A stretch of DNA of 64,000 nt from Alloscardovia omnicolens DSM 21503 (GCF_000420505.1 NZ_ATVB01000009.1:1-64000), one strand, 5' to 3'. Positions 35,370-45,573 are shown, counted from the stretch's first letter. Notes: a model not told the origin generated them from the sequence alone. Numbers and translations are program-made.

Positions 35370-36497
35370 GTGGCAGATTATGACTTTTCTCAAGATCTAG
35401 AAGTAGCACGCGCGAAATACGAGACTATTGCTGGGGCAGTAAATCTCGATGCTTTGCGTACACAGATTAAGGATTTAGAGCGCGAAGCCAGTGAGCCAAA
35501 CTTATGGGATAATCCTGAACACGCACAGAAAGTGACGGCAAAGTTATCGGCAAGCCAGGCGCAATTGCGCAAATTAAACGCGGTGGCTCAACGTTTGGAT
35601 GATATTGCAACCCTCTACGAGTTGGGGTCTGAAGAAGACGATGAAGACAGCATGAGCGAAGCAAGCGCCGAACTCGTTGCCACTACAAAAGAACTCGAAG
35701 AAATCGAAATTCAAACCTTGCTAGATGGCGATTACGATGACCGCACAGCTGTGGTAACTATTCGTTCTGGTGCTGGCGGCGTTGATGCTGCCGATTGGGC
35801 ACACATGTTGTTGCGCATGTATGTGCGTTACGCTGAACGTAACGGCTATAAAGTCAAGATTTTAGATACTTCATATGCAGAAGAGGCTGGTATTAAGTCA
35901 GCAACAATGCAGATTGAAGGCGATTATGCTTATGGAAAGCTTTCCGTTGAAGGCGGAACGCATCGTCTTGTACGTATTTCTCCTTTTGATAACCAGTCGC
36001 GTCGTCAAACGAGCTTTGCTGCTGTAGAAGTTATTCCTTTGGTAGAAGAAACAGACCATATCGATGTGCCAGATGCAGATATTCGCATCGATACGTATAT
36101 GTCGTCTGGTCCTGGCGGTCAAGGTGTAAATACCACGTACTCTGCTGTGCGATTAACCCACATTCCCACTGGTATTGTTATTACCATGCAAGACGAGCGC
36201 AGTCAGATTCAAAATCGTGCTGCTGCTATGAGCATTTTGCAGTCGCGTCTGCTAGTTATGAAGCATGAGGAAGAAGCGAAAACACGTAAGGAACTAGCTG
36301 GCGATATTAAAGCTAGTTGGGGAGACCAGATGCGTTCCTATGTGCTCCACCCTTATCAGATGGTAAAAGATTTGCGCACTGGCTATGAAACCTCAGATAC
36401 TCAAGGTGTATTTGATGGCGATTTGAACGCTTTTGTTGATGCAGGAATTCGTTGGCGTCATCAGCAGCGTCGTGAAGCGCTTGCTGAGCAGGAATGA
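35370..36497 (+). CDS. prfB: Peptide chain release factor 2
   Basis: A 375-residue class I release factor for UAA and UGA. The RF2 recognition tripeptide SPF is present (RISPFDNQS), as is GGQ (SSGPGGQGVNTT). The whole protein lies in one frame from GTG 35370, so there is no programmed +1 frameshift. It leads the conserved prfB-ftsE-ftsX-smpB order. Confidence 0.96.
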   Translation: MADYDFSQDLEVARAKYETIAGAVNLDALRTQIKDLEREASEPNLWDNPEHAQKVTAKLSASQAQLRKLNAVAQRLDDIATLYELGSEEDDEDSMSEASAELVATTKELEEIEIQTLLDGDYDDRTAVVTIRSGAGGVDAADWAHMLLRMYVRYAERNGYKVKILDTSYAEEAGIKSATMQIEGDYAYGKLSVEGGTHRLVRISPFDNQSRRQTSFAAVEVIPLVEETDHIDVPDADIRIDTYMSSGPGGQGVNTTYSAVRLTHIPTGIVITMQDERSQIQNRAAAMSILQSRLLVMKHEEEAKTRKELAGDIKASWGDQMRSYVLHPYQMVKDLRTGYETSDTQGVFDGDLNAFVDAGIRWRHQQRREALAEQE

Positions 36498-36516
36498 GCC
36501 AAGCAAGGCTACAGCG

Positions 36517-36543
36517 AGCAAAACTAAGTAGAGCAAAACTAAA
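36517..36543 (+). repeat. Direct repeat upstream of ftsE
   Basis: GAGCAAAACTAA occurs at 36517 and 36532 (15-bp offset), with a partial third GAGCA at 36547. Confidence 0.7.
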
Positions 36544-36569
36544 CTGAGCAAGTACAAGAAGGGAAGACC

Positions 36570-37715
36570 ATGGCACTGATTGATTTAGTGAATGTGAGCA
36601 AAGTCTATGAGCATGCATCACGTCCAGCCTTGGAAGATGTGAATGTGCATATTGATCGAGGAGATTTTGTCTTCCTTGTAGGCGCTAGTGGTGCTGGTAA
36701 ATCAACTTTATTGAGCCTCTTGCTACGCGAAGAAGAAATTAGCGAGGGCGAAATTCGTGTGGCGGGTAATGATTTGCGTCGTATTTCTCATCGTCGCGTG
36801 CCGCATTATCGTCGTGGCATAGGTTTTGTTTTTCAGGATTATAAGCTATTGGAAAATAAAACAGTGTGGGAGAACGTTGCTTTTGCTTTAGAAGTGATTG
36901 GCACGAAGCGCTCTACTATTAAATCTATTGTTCCTCAGGTTTTGGAAGCTGTTGGTTTAACAGGTAAAGAAAACCGTATGCCTCACGAACTGTCTGGTGG
37001 TGAAGCTCAACGTGTGGCTATTGCACGAGCCTACGCTAATCATCCAGCTATTATTCTGGCAGATGAGCCAACAGGAAATCTTGATCCTACAACATCCGTG
37101 GGCATTATGGAAGTGCTTGAAGCCATTAACCGCACCGGCACAACGATTGTTATGGCTACGCATAACGAAGAAATTGTAAACTCCATGCGTAAGCGTGTTA
37201 TTGAGTTGCATAACGGTCGCATTGTTCGTGACGAAGAAAACGGTATGTATGATTCTGCTTTGTATTTCCCTGATGAAGAAGTAGCGCAGAAAACTCATTT
37301 AAAGCAAACTGAAGAGGCTATTGATTCGCTGACTGCTGCTCTTCCAGAAACAACGATAAGCGATAATTATGAAGAAGAAGTCGTCGATATGGATGCTCTT
37401 CATGGCACATCTAATAATTCTGAAGAATCTGATGGTATTGCACGCTTAGCGCGCAGTGTTCATGCTGGTCGCCGCGGTCGTTTCGGAGAGGCTTTTGCCT
37501 CAGCAGAAGAAACACTCACCTGGGGCGGAGGACTCAAACAAGAGAACTCCGTTCCGGCACCTCCTCAGAACGAGCAACGTAACGAGGTCACGCAAGAGCC
37601 TACGCAAGAATCTGCACAAGAATCTGCAGTTCCTCCAGTTCCTCCAGCATTCCTGATGGAAGACGCCAAAAATACACTCAACAACAATACTGAACAGTCA
37701 AAGGATGGCGAATAA
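36570..37715 (+). CDS. ftsE: Cell-division ATP-binding protein FtsE with a long C-terminal extension
   Basis: A 381-residue ABC ATPase, partner of FtsX, that drives cell-wall hydrolase activation at the septum. Walker A is VGASGAGKSTL near residue 36, the signature [14 protein letters not shown], Walker B IILADEPTGNLDP and switch His ATHNEE. The standard protein ends at about residue 230. Here about 150 more residues follow, acidic and Gln/Glu/Pro-rich with short repeats (TQEPTQESAQES, VPPVPPAF). GAAGGGA precedes ATG. The stop is 2 bases before ftsX. Confidence 0.94.
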   Translation: MALIDLVNVSKVYEHASRPALEDVNVHIDRGDFVFLVGASGAGKSTLLSLLLREEEISEGEIRVAGNDLRRISHRRVPHYRRGIGFVFQDYKLLENKTVWENVAFALEVIGTKRSTIKSIVPQVLEAVGLTGKENRMPHELSGGEAQRVAIARAYANHPAIILADEPTGNLDPTTSVGIMEVLEAINRTGTTIVMATHNEEIVNSMRKRVIELHNGRIVRDEENGMYDSALYFPDEEVAQKTHLKQTEEAIDSLTAALPETTISDNYEEEVVDMDALHGTSNNSEESDGIARLARSVHAGRRGRFGEAFASAEETLTWGGGLKQENSVPAPPQNEQRNEVTQEPTQESAQESAVPPVPPAFLMEDAKNTLNNNTEQSKDGE

Positions 37716-37717
37716 TC

Positions 37718-38641
37718 ATGCGTTCGCGTTTTATTTTGTCTCAAACATGGACGAATTTTAAGCGTAACGGAGCCATGATTATCTCCGTTATGCTGGTAAC
37801 CTTTATTTCTTTCCTTTTTATTGGTTCTGCCGCTCTCATGCAGACGCAGGTTCAAAAGGCTAAAGGCGATTGGTACGATCAGGTAGAAGTTGTGGTGTGG
37901 CTATGCCCAGATGGTAAGAGCACATCCGCTAACTGTGCTTCAGGAACAGCACTAACTGACGGTGAAGTTTCTGATATTGAAGCCAAAATTCAAACAGAAC
38001 TGTCGGGAGTTGTTTCTTCTATCCGTTATGTGTCTAAAGAAGACTTCTTTAAGAATACTTTTGTGAAGCAGTATCCTGACGGAGTATATGAGGGGCGAAC
38101 ACTTACTGCTGCAGATATGCAAGCTTCTTTACGTTTGAAGCTCAAAGATGCTAATAAATATCAGCTTGTTTCTGAAATGCTGAGCGGAACTAAGGGAGTG
38201 GAACAGGTTGAAGATCAGCGAGAAATCTTCGATCCTGTTTTTGCTGTGCTGAATCGCGGAACAGTAGTAGCAAGTGTTTTGGCAGGCGTTATGATTATTG
38301 TGGCGGTTTTGCTCACGGGCACAACTATTCGTATGAGCGCAGCCAGCAGACGTAAAGAGACAGAGATTATGCGTTATGTAGGTGCTTCCAATTGGGCAAT
38401 TCGCATGCCATTTATTTTGGAAGGCGTTTTAGCCTCGGTTCTCGGCTCTCTTCTCGCTATCGGATCATTGATGGCTGTTGTAAAGATTTTCGTTACTGAT
38501 TGGCTTGCACAACAGATTACATGGATGACTTTTATTAATATGACGAGCGTCTTATGGATTGCGCCGTGGATTCTTCTGGGATCTATTGTGCTGTCTGTTA
38601 TCGCTTCCTCAATTTCGCTACGAAAGTATCTACACGCATAA
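37718..38641 (+). CDS. ftsX: Cell-division permease-like protein FtsX
   Basis: A 307-residue membrane protein with one N-terminal transmembrane segment (MIISVMLVTFISFLFIGSAAL), an extracellular domain of about 150 residues, and three C-terminal segments (VVASVLAGVMIIVAVLLTG and two more). SAASRRKETEIMRYVGAS precedes the third segment as in the family. The external domain carries a Cys pair (WLCPDG, ANCASG). It pairs with FtsE and probably controls the CHAP hydrolase encoded next. Confidence 0.94.
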   Translation: MRSRFILSQTWTNFKRNGAMIISVMLVTFISFLFIGSAALMQTQVQKAKGDWYDQVEVVVWLCPDGKSTSANCASGTALTDGEVSDIEAKIQTELSGVVSSIRYVSKEDFFKNTFVKQYPDGVYEGRTLTAADMQASLRLKLKDANKYQLVSEMLSGTKGVEQVEDQREIFDPVFAVLNRGTVVASVLAGVMIIVAVLLTGTTIRMSAASRRKETEIMRYVGASNWAIRMPFILEGVLASVLGSLLAIGSLMAVVKIFVTDWLAQQITWMTFINMTSVLWIAPWILLGSIVLSVIASSISLRKYLHA

Positions 38642-38711
38642 TTCTTGACCGTCCAGTATTCGTGTATTAGCGTGTATATAAGCGGTTAAACCGAGAAGAT
38701 TGAAGGACAAT

Positions 38712-40115
38712 ATGAAAGCACCAACGAAAAATATGCGTGCCAAGCTTAAAGCAGCTGTGGCAGCAGGAACCGTCGCTCTTTCACTGGTCTCAGGAAGTAT
38801 CGTATCGTGGTACGTATCTCCTCTTACTGATGCGTATGCGGTTACACCGTATCAGACTTTAGCTCAACATCAGCAGGCACAAGCACAGCTGAAGGCTCAG
38901 TTAGCTGGTGTTAATAATCAACTAGCCCGTCTCATCACTGATTTAGATGATTTAGTGAATAATCAAATACCTGCAGCTCAAGATGCAGCATCGCAAGCTC
39001 AAGATGCAGCGCAGGCAGCAGCTCAGCGCGCACAGGAAGCCAGCGAGCGTCTGAGCGCAGCACAGAACGATAAAACTATGCTCGAAAATCAGTTGCAAAA
39101 TACGCAGGCAAGTAATGAAACAGCTAAGGAAAACGTGGCTGCTCTAGCACGTCAAAGTTTCCATAGTTCTAACGCGTCGAAAACGATGAGCGTTGTTACT
39201 GGCTCAAAATCTACATCTGACTTTATTCAATCCATGCAGTCGGATGCTGCTGTCGGTCGTGTAGAAGCAAAAACAGCATCTGATTCTGCAACTGAATTAA
39301 ATACGGGTAAGAATCGTGCTGACCGTCTTGTGGCTATTGAGCAACGCATTAGTGATTTGAAGAATCAAGCAGACAGCGAATCTGCGGCCGCCGCTCAAGC
39401 ATCAACAGCTGCCCAAGCCAAGGTCAGCTCATTAAATGACTTGCAATCTCAGGCAGAGGAAAAATCAAAGCAGTTATCTGCTCAACAGTCCAGTCTGCAG
39501 ACTCAAGCTGCTCAAGAAGCGGCTGCTATTGTTCAAGCCCAAGCTCAAGTAGCCGAATATAATCGTCAACTTGCTGCTCAGGCAGCGGCTCAAGCAGCGG
39601 CAGCACGACGAAATGCTGCAACTTCACAATACACAGCATCACGTAACAACTCTGCTGCACAAGCTCCAGCACCAACCTATGCTGCAACTTCTGCTGGCGA
39701 TTACTCAGTTCCTGGTAACTGTGGCCCAACAGCAACAAGCTGCTACGGTCATCCAACAGGGCGTACCGCTGTTTTGGGTGGTGCATATCCATGGAGTCAG
39801 TGCACGTGGTATGCCTATAATCGTCGTACTGCTTTAGGTCTGCCTGTTGGATCATATATGGGTAACGGTCGAGATTGGGCTAATACTGGTCGCCGTCTTG
39901 GATATGTGGTGAATAACACTCCACATGTTGGTGCAGCAGTTGTCTTCCAGCCAGGTCAAGCAGGTGCAGACCGCACATATGGTCACGTTGCTGTTGTAGA
40001 ACGTGTTAATGCTAACGGAACAATCCTTATCTCTGAATCAGGTGCTGTATATCAGGGTCGTTCTGTAACACGTACCTTGGGTAATGTGAATGCTTACCAG
40101 TACGTGCATTATTAA
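38712..40115 (+). CDS. Secreted coiled-coil CHAP-domain peptidoglycan hydrolase (PcsB-like)
   Basis: A 467-residue secreted protein. A signal sequence lies at residues about 10-40 (AVAAGTVALSLVSGSIVSW). Residues about 50-300 form an Ala/Gln-rich coiled coil. The C-terminal CHAP domain starts near 330, with the catalytic Cys in WSQCTWYAYNRR and His in YGHVAVVERV. Placed after ftsEX with a coiled coil plus amidase/endopeptidase, it has the PcsB layout, in which FtsEX activates the enzyme for daughter-cell separation. ATG 38712 behind GAAGGA is preferred over TTG 38700. Confidence 0.88.
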   Translation: MKAPTKNMRAKLKAAVAAGTVALSLVSGSIVSWYVSPLTDAYAVTPYQTLAQHQQAQAQLKAQLAGVNNQLARLITDLDDLVNNQIPAAQDAASQAQDAAQAAAQRAQEASERLSAAQNDKTMLENQLQNTQASNETAKENVAALARQSFHSSNASKTMSVVTGSKSTSDFIQSMQSDAAVGRVEAKTASDSATELNTGKNRADRLVAIEQRISDLKNQADSESAAAAQASTAAQAKVSSLNDLQSQAEEKSKQLSAQQSSLQTQAAQEAAAIVQAQAQVAEYNRQLAAQAAAQAAAARRNAATSQYTASRNNSAAQAPAPTYAATSAGDYSVPGNCGPTATSCYGHPTGRTAVLGGAYPWSQCTWYAYNRRTALGLPVGSYMGNGRDWANTGRRLGYVVNNTPHVGAAVVFQPGQAGADRTYGHVAVVERVNANGTILISESGAVYQGRSVTRTLGNVNAYQYVHY

Positions 40116-40153
40116 AAGGTAAAGCTGCTGTTATCAGCCTTGAACGCACTGCA

Positions 40154-40185
40154 AAAACGCGTCACCTATTCAGGTGGCGCGTTTT
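40154..40185 (+). terminator. Terminator after the CHAP hydrolase gene
   Basis: A 14-bp stem, AAAACGCGTCACCT with AGGTGGCGCGTTTT, over a 4-base loop ends in TTTT. Confidence 0.88.
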
Positions 40186-40262
40186 ACGTGTAGACTAAAC
40201 AGCAGTAAAAACGGACAGTAATACAATAAAATCAAAAATAAAACTTAGAAAAAGGACACTAT

Positions 40263-40748
40263 ATGGCAGCGAAAAAAGCGAAAGATCCGCGCAACGGTGT
40301 AGTGGCGCAAAACCGTCGCGCTCGCCATGATTACACAATTGAAGATACAGAAGAAGCAGGTATTGTTCTTACCGGTACAGAGGTAAAAAGTTTGCGTGAA
40401 GGACGAGCAAGCTTAACTGAGTCTTTCGTGAGCATCGATAAGCATAATGAAATGTGGCTTGAGGGCGCAAATATTCCTGAGTATTTAAACGGAACGTGGA
40501 ATAATCACATGCCTAAGCGTAAGCGTAAACTGCTTTTACATGCGGTTCAAATAGAGAAATTCGCTCGTGCTTTGCAAGCCAAAGGCTATACGATAGTTCC
40601 ATTAAGCTTATATTTTAAGAATGGGCGAGCCAAAGTAGAAATTGCCTTGGCGAAGGGTAAACGCGAATACGATAAGCGTCAAGCTCTCAAAGAGGCGCAA
40701 GATAAGCGTGAAGCATTGCGTGCCATGCGTGAACATAATTTGCGGTAG
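40263..40748 (+). CDS. smpB: SsrA (tmRNA)-binding protein SmpB
   Basis: A 161-residue protein that delivers tmRNA to stalled ribosomes. It shows [31 protein letters not shown], the [10 protein letters not shown] block, [10 protein letters not shown] and [27 protein letters not shown], then a basic tail. Length is normal. AAAAAGGA precedes ATG. No tmRNA gene is visible nearby. Confidence 0.97.
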   Translation: MAAKKAKDPRNGVVAQNRRARHDYTIEDTEEAGIVLTGTEVKSLREGRASLTESFVSIDKHNEMWLEGANIPEYLNGTWNNHMPKRKRKLLLHAVQIEKFARALQAKGYTIVPLSLYFKNGRAKVEIALAKGKREYDKRQALKEAQDKREALRAMREHNLR

Positions 40749-40883
40749 AACGGTAGTGCGTTCATACGCTTGAAGATGCTCGCACGCATGCGTAAACCTT
40801 CGGTTGGCAAACGATTAGCTGGTAAACGGTCAGCTGGTATAACCTTCACACGCTGTGAGAAGAGAATGAGAATAGGGAGATTT

Positions 40884-41807
40884 ATGGTGCTTTCTAGCGG
40901 ATTGAAGCGTGCAGGTCGCGCTGTTATGGCTACAGTGGTAGCGCTGGCAGTCTGCACCTCGCTGATGGCGTGCGGTACAAGCGATGGCTTGGACGCTCAG
41001 CAAGCCAATATTGATTTGAGCGATGTGCACGAAAATAAACAATTAGCCGCGATGGTCTCTCCTGAAGTCTCTCATGATGGCGTGCTTACTGTGGGTAGTA
41101 ACGCTACGTGGGCTCCTGCAGAGTTTACGGGAGAAGATAACGAAACAGTTATTGGTTTTGATATTGATATTATTAAAGCCGTAGCGAAGGTTTTGGGGCT
41201 GAAAGTAAAAGTTGTGGACTCAGCTTTTGCTACGATTATTCCTTCTGTTGGTTCGAAATTTGATGTGGGTATTTCCGGCTTTACTATTACTGCTGAGCGC
41301 GAAAAAGCTGTGACTTTTGTGCAACATTATTCAGCTGGTATGAGTTACGCTGTGCGTGCAGGTAATCCGAAGAATATTGATTCAGATAATTTATGCGGTG
41401 TGCGCGCTTCTGTGCAGGTGGGTACTGCTGAAGAAACAGCTTTAGAGGATTCTTCGGTTGCCTGTGTGAAAGCAGGAAAGCCAGCCATAGCTTTGCAAGT
41501 GTATGAACAGCAGACTCAGGCTACAACTGCACTGATTACAGGACGCAGTGATGTGATGTATTCCGATACTCCTGTATCTGCATATGCTGTGAAGCAAACT
41601 AAGGGTAAGCTCGAACTGTTGGGCAAGCCGTACGATATTGCGCCTCAGGGCATTGTGGTTAAGAAGGGTGATGATAAAACAGCTCATGCTATTCAAGGTG
41701 CTTTACAAGAACTGATTGATTCAGGCGTTTACATGCGTATTTTGAAAGCATGGGGTGTAGAAGATGGAGCTATTGATAAAGCTGTGATTAACCCGAAGGT
41801 TGATTAA
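40884..41807 (+). CDS. Polar amino acid ABC transporter substrate-binding lipoprotein
   Basis: A 307-residue family 3 solute-binding protein. The lipobox SLMAC puts the lipidated Cys at residue 30. The body has LTVGSNATWAPAEFTGED, VIGFDIDIIKAVAKVLG and FDVGISGFTITAEREKAVTFV, characteristic of the family. ATG 40884 with GGGAG 4 bases upstream is preferred to ATG 40866 or the far start at 40770, which would bury the signal peptide. First gene of a three-gene importer. The exact amino acid is not determined. Confidence 0.9.
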   Translation: MVLSSGLKRAGRAVMATVVALAVCTSLMACGTSDGLDAQQANIDLSDVHENKQLAAMVSPEVSHDGVLTVGSNATWAPAEFTGEDNETVIGFDIDIIKAVAKVLGLKVKVVDSAFATIIPSVGSKFDVGISGFTITAEREKAVTFVQHYSAGMSYAVRAGNPKNIDSDNLCGVRASVQVGTAEETALEDSSVACVKAGKPAIALQVYEQQTQATTALITGRSDVMYSDTPVSAYAVKQTKGKLELLGKPYDIAPQGIVVKKGDDKTAHAIQGALQELIDSGVYMRILKAWGVEDGAIDKAVINPKVD

Positions 41808-41843
41808 AATTTATCGGTTGTAAGGGACGAGAGAGACAAGATA

Positions 41844-42779
41844 ATGGCAAATAATATTCCAAATCGTATTCATGCACGTCCAGTGCGCAAACCCGGTCCT
41901 ATTGTGGCGGGCATTATTGTAGCGCTGCTGGCTATTTTTCTGGCACATGGCGTTATTACTAATGAGAATTTTGCTTGGCCAACTGTGTGGAAATATCTGT
42001 TTAATGAACATATTCTTACGGGTGTAAGTTGGACTCTTATTCTCACGGTTGTATCTATGGCAATAGCGATTGTGCTTGCTGTTACTCTTGCAATTATGCG
42101 ACAGAGCACCAATGTTGTGTTGCGTTGGGTCAGCTGGTTCTTTATTTGGTTCTTCCGTGGAACGCCAGTGTATACGCAGCTGACATTTTGGGGTTTGATT
42201 TCTGTTCTTATTCCTAAGATTTCTGTGGGAGTATACACGTGGGATACTCAGGATATTATTACTGCAGGTAAAGCAGCTATTTTAGGTTTGGCGCTTAATG
42301 AAGCCGCATATTTGGCAGAGATTGTGCGCGCTGGTTTAGAAGCAGTTGACCGCGGACAGGCTGAAGCTGCTCAAGCATTGGGTATGAGCCACTCTTTGAT
42401 TATGCGTCGTATTATTTTGCCTCAAGCAATGCGTATTATTGTTCCTCCAACTGGTAATGAGGCAATTGGTTTGCTTAAAACCACATCTCTTGTTCTGGCA
42501 GTTCCATTCACCATGGATTTGCAATATATGTCGAATAATATTGCTAACCGCATTTATGAACCAATTCCTCTGCTTTTAGTAGCTTCTCTGTGGTATTTGG
42601 TTATTACATCCGTACTTATGGTGGGTCAATCTTATTTAGAAAAGTACTTTGGTAAGGGTTTCGACGAGCAGCCTGTAGGTCGCGCGAAGAGTGCACAAAA
42701 ACCAGGTAAAACAAGCGGTGAAACGCAATACGATGTGAAGAAGCAGAACGAAGCTTTCTGGGGAGGTCTCAATGCCTAA
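41844..42779 (+). CDS. Polar amino acid ABC transporter permease
   Basis: A 311-residue HisM/GlnP-type permease with five hydrophobic segments. Typical strings are [31 protein letters not shown] and the EAA loop [22 protein letters not shown], with [21 protein letters not shown]. The hydrophilic tail after residue 270 is long. A single permease implies a homodimer. It overlaps the ATPase gene by 8 bases. Confidence 0.93.
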   Translation: MANNIPNRIHARPVRKPGPIVAGIIVALLAIFLAHGVITNENFAWPTVWKYLFNEHILTGVSWTLILTVVSMAIAIVLAVTLAIMRQSTNVVLRWVSWFFIWFFRGTPVYTQLTFWGLISVLIPKISVGVYTWDTQDIITAGKAAILGLALNEAAYLAEIVRAGLEAVDRGQAEAAQALGMSHSLIMRRIILPQAMRIIVPPTGNEAIGLLKTTSLVLAVPFTMDLQYMSNNIANRIYEPIPLLLVASLWYLVITSVLMVGQSYLEKYFGKGFDEQPVGRAKSAQKPGKTSGETQYDVKKQNEAFWGGLNA

Positions 42780-43557
42780 AACGAATACTCAAGCACAAAT
42801 CGTTATTCGCGATGTGCACAAAGAATATGGCGATCTTCATGTGCTCAAAGGAGTGAACCTCGAGGTTGCGCCGAGCACAGTAACCGTTATTTTAGGTCCA
42901 TCCGGTTCTGGTAAATCAACTCTTTTGCGCATGATTAATCAGCTGGAAACTATTACCGGCGGTCGCATAGATGTAGATGGCGAAATGATTGGATATAAGG
43001 AAGTAACAGCAGGCGGTAGCACTGTTTTACAGACCTTGTCGGATAAAGAAATTGCTCGCCAACGCTCACGCATTGGCATGGTATTCCAGCGTTTCAATCT
43101 TTTCCCGCACATGACGGTTCTAGAAAATGTGATGGAAGCTCCTATCCATGTTGCAGGTATGAAGCGTGCCCAAGCAGAGAAGGAAGCACGTGAATTCTTG
43201 AATCTAGTGGGCATGTCTGATCGTGTGGACCATTACCCATCTCAGCTTTCTGGTGGTCAGCAGCAGCGCGTGGCTATTGCTCGTGCAATTGCTATGCATC
43301 CCGATATTATGCTTTTCGATGAGCCAACCTCTGCTCTCGACCCTGAACTGGTGGGTGAAGTTCTTAACGTCATGCGCACCCTTGCCGATGAGGGGATGAC
43401 TATGGTGGTGGTAACTCACGAAATCGGTTTTGCTAAAGAAGTTGCCGATCAAATTGTGTTTATGGACGGTGGCGTGGTTGTAGAATCAGGTAGTTCCGAT
43501 ATTATCGATCATCCACAAACTGATCGTTTCCAAGAATTCCTACAGGCAGTACTGTAG
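42772..43557 (+). CDS. Polar amino acid ABC transporter ATPase
   Basis: A 261-residue GlnQ/HisP-type ATPase. Walker [14 protein letters not shown]-loop [11 protein letters not shown], signature [14 protein letters not shown], Walker [15 protein letters not shown] and switch His VVTHEIGFA are all intact. An insertion of about 15 residues lies between Walker A and the Q-loop ([17 protein letters not shown]). Last gene of the importer. Confidence 0.94.
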   Translation: MPKTNTQAQIVIRDVHKEYGDLHVLKGVNLEVAPSTVTVILGPSGSGKSTLLRMINQLETITGGRIDVDGEMIGYKEVTAGGSTVLQTLSDKEIARQRSRIGMVFQRFNLFPHMTVLENVMEAPIHVAGMKRAQAEKEAREFLNLVGMSDRVDHYPSQLSGGQQQRVAIARAIAMHPDIMLFDEPTSALDPELVGEVLNVMRTLADEGMTMVVVTHEIGFAKEVADQIVFMDGGVVVESGSSDIIDHPQTDRFQEFLQAVL

Positions 43558-43579
43558 AACAACTGGGGATGTAAACCTT

Positions 43580-43613
43580 CTTGTGTGTGCATGGGCTCGT
43601 GAGCTCATGCACA
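43580..43613 (+). terminator. Hairpin after the amino acid transporter operon
   Basis: TGTGCATGGGCTC pairs with GAGCTCATGCACA around a tiny loop, followed by TATTCAT. The stem is strong and the T-run poor. Confidence 0.5.
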
Positions 43614-43669
43614 TATTCATAGTGGCGCTCTTCGTACAAGGGCTCTGGGCATAACGTGCACCCATCCTA

Positions 43670-43683
43670 TATAATGAAGTGTT
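43670..43683 (+). promoter_or_regulatory. -10 box of glmS, probably leaderless
   Basis: TATAAT (43670-43675) lies 8 bases before ATG 43684 and there is no Shine-Dalgarno. No glmS ribozyme is seen. Confidence 0.55.
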
Positions 43684-45570
43684 ATGTGTGGAATTGTTGG
43701 ATATGCAGGCGGTGGTACCGCTTGCGGTAAGCCATTAGAAGTATGTTTGCAAGGCTTGGCACGTTTGGAGTATCGAGGATACGACTCCGCGGGCGTGGCT
43801 TTAAGCTCTCCTGACTTAGATACTATTGCTTTTAGAAAGAGGGAAGGACGCCTCGATAATTTAGTAACTAGCGTTCACAATAATCCTCTGCCTGATGCAA
43901 CGGCTGGTATTGGTCATACGCGATGGGCAACTAACGGTGCTCCAAGCGATACGAATGCACATCCTCATCTGAGTCAGGATGGGGAAGTGGCTATTATTCA
44001 CAACGGTATTATTGAGAATGCTCCAGCTTTTAAGCAGCAACTGCTCGATGAAGGCTATACTTTTGAATCTGATACAGATACAGAAGTAGCTGCGAAACTG
44101 ATTGGGAAAACTGCAAACGATATTATTGCCGAAACAGGTACACCAGATATTTTCGAAGCTGTGCGTCGCGTAGCACGTCAGCTTGAAGGAACTTTTACTA
44201 TTTTGGCAGTAGATAATCGCCAAGCACATACGGTTGTGGGTGCTCGTCATGATTCGCCATTAGTTGTGGGCTTGGGTGAGGGAGAAAACTTCCTCGGTTC
44301 TGATGTAGCTGCTTTCGTTGCATATACGAAGAACGCTTTAGAACTTGGTCAAGATGAAGCCGTGCAGATTACTCCTGATAGCGTTACAGTAACCGATTTT
44401 TATGGCAACGATGTTGAACTTCGTCCATTTACTGTTGATTGGGATGCGTCTGCCGCAGATAAAGGCGGTTGGGATTCCTTTATGAATAAGGAAATCCATG
44501 AAGAACCTCATGCTGTAGCAGATACTCTGCTCGGACGCTTTAACCTCAACGGAGATTTAAATCTCGACGAGGTGCATATTGATGAAGATGTGTTCCGCTC
44601 TATTGACAAGATTATTGTGGTGGCATGCGGTACCGCTTCTTACGCGGGATTAGTGGCAAAATACGCTATTGAACATTGGGTGCGAATTCCAGTTGAAGTG
44701 GAATTAGCACACGAATTTAGGTATCGTGATCCTATTCTTACTCCACGTACGTTGGTTGTGGCTGTATCTCAGTCGGGCGAAACGATGGATACTTTGATGG
44801 CTGTGCGCCACGCTCGTGAACAAGGCTCACGAGTACTGGCTATTTGCAATACACAAGGCTCGACTATTCCTCGTGAATCCGATGCTGTGCTCTACACGCA
44901 TGCAGGGCCAGAAATTGCTGTGGCATCGACCAAAGCTTTCGTTGCGCAGATTACTGCCGCTTATTTGATTGGCCTGTATTTAGCTCAAGCTAAGGGCACT
45001 ATGTATCGTGACGAAATCCGCGATGTTATTGAAGAACTGCGCGCTATGCCAGATAAGATTCAACGAGTTATCGATACGCAGTCAGACACTATTAAGCAAG
45101 CTGCAGAAAAAATGTTGGATGCGCATTCCTTCCTCTTCTTAGGACGCCATGTGGGATACCCAGTGGCTTTGGAAGGAGCATTAAAGCTCAAAGAAATCGC
45201 ATACACATTTACTGAAGGTTTTGCAGCTGGGGAACTCAAGCACGGTCCTATTGCTTTAGTAGATTCTGGCGAACCTGTTGTGGTTATTGTGCCACCAGCA
45301 CGTGGTCGTAATATTTTGCATTCCAAGGTTATTTCTGCCATTGAAGAAGTGCGTGCTCGTGGAGCTTATACTATCGCCGTTGCAGAAGAAGGTGACGACA
45401 ACGTACGCGATTATGCTGATGTGGTCTTCTGGCGTCCGCAGTGTCCAACACTCATGAGCCCTCTAGTTGATGTTATTCCGCTGCAATTATTTGCTATGAA
45501 TATGGCTCAGCTGAAAGGCTTTGATGTTGATAAGCCACGTAATCTCGCCAAGTCTGTAACCGTCGAGTAG
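43684..45570 (+). CDS. glmS: Glutamine-fructose-6-phosphate aminotransferase (isomerizing)
   Basis: A 628-residue enzyme making glucosamine-6-phosphate, the entry to peptidoglycan amino sugars. The N-terminal glutaminase has Cys2 as nucleophile (MCGIVGYAG) with GHTRWATNG. Two SIS domains follow (VACGTASYAG, VAVSQSGETMDT, CNTQGSTIPRESD). The C-terminus ends KPRNLAKSVTVE, as in the family. nnrD follows after 3 bases. Confidence 0.96.
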   Translation: MCGIVGYAGGGTACGKPLEVCLQGLARLEYRGYDSAGVALSSPDLDTIAFRKREGRLDNLVTSVHNNPLPDATAGIGHTRWATNGAPSDTNAHPHLSQDGEVAIIHNGIIENAPAFKQQLLDEGYTFESDTDTEVAAKLIGKTANDIIAETGTPDIFEAVRRVARQLEGTFTILAVDNRQAHTVVGARHDSPLVVGLGEGENFLGSDVAAFVAYTKNALELGQDEAVQITPDSVTVTDFYGNDVELRPFTVDWDASAADKGGWDSFMNKEIHEEPHAVADTLLGRFNLNGDLNLDEVHIDEDVFRSIDKIIVVACGTASYAGLVAKYAIEHWVRIPVEVELAHEFRYRDPILTPRTLVVAVSQSGETMDTLMAVRHAREQGSRVLAICNTQGSTIPRESDAVLYTHAGPEIAVASTKAFVAQITAAYLIGLYLAQAKGTMYRDEIRDVIEELRAMPDKIQRVIDTQSDTIKQAAEKMLDAHSFLFLGRHVGYPVALEGALKLKEIAYTFTEGFAAGELKHGPIALVDSGEPVVVIVPPARGRNILHSKVISAIEEVRARGAYTIAVAEEGDDNVRDYADVVFWRPQCPTLMSPLVDVIPLQLFAMNMAQLKGFDVDKPRNLAKSVTVE

Positions 45571-45573
45571 ATA

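Noticed and set aside
35370-35470. Programmed +1 frameshift in prfB
   Set aside because: RF2 is encoded in a single frame from GTG 35370 with no internal UGA.
43558-43683. glmS ribozyme
   Set aside because: None of the conserved core is recognisable and the -10 box leaves almost no leader.
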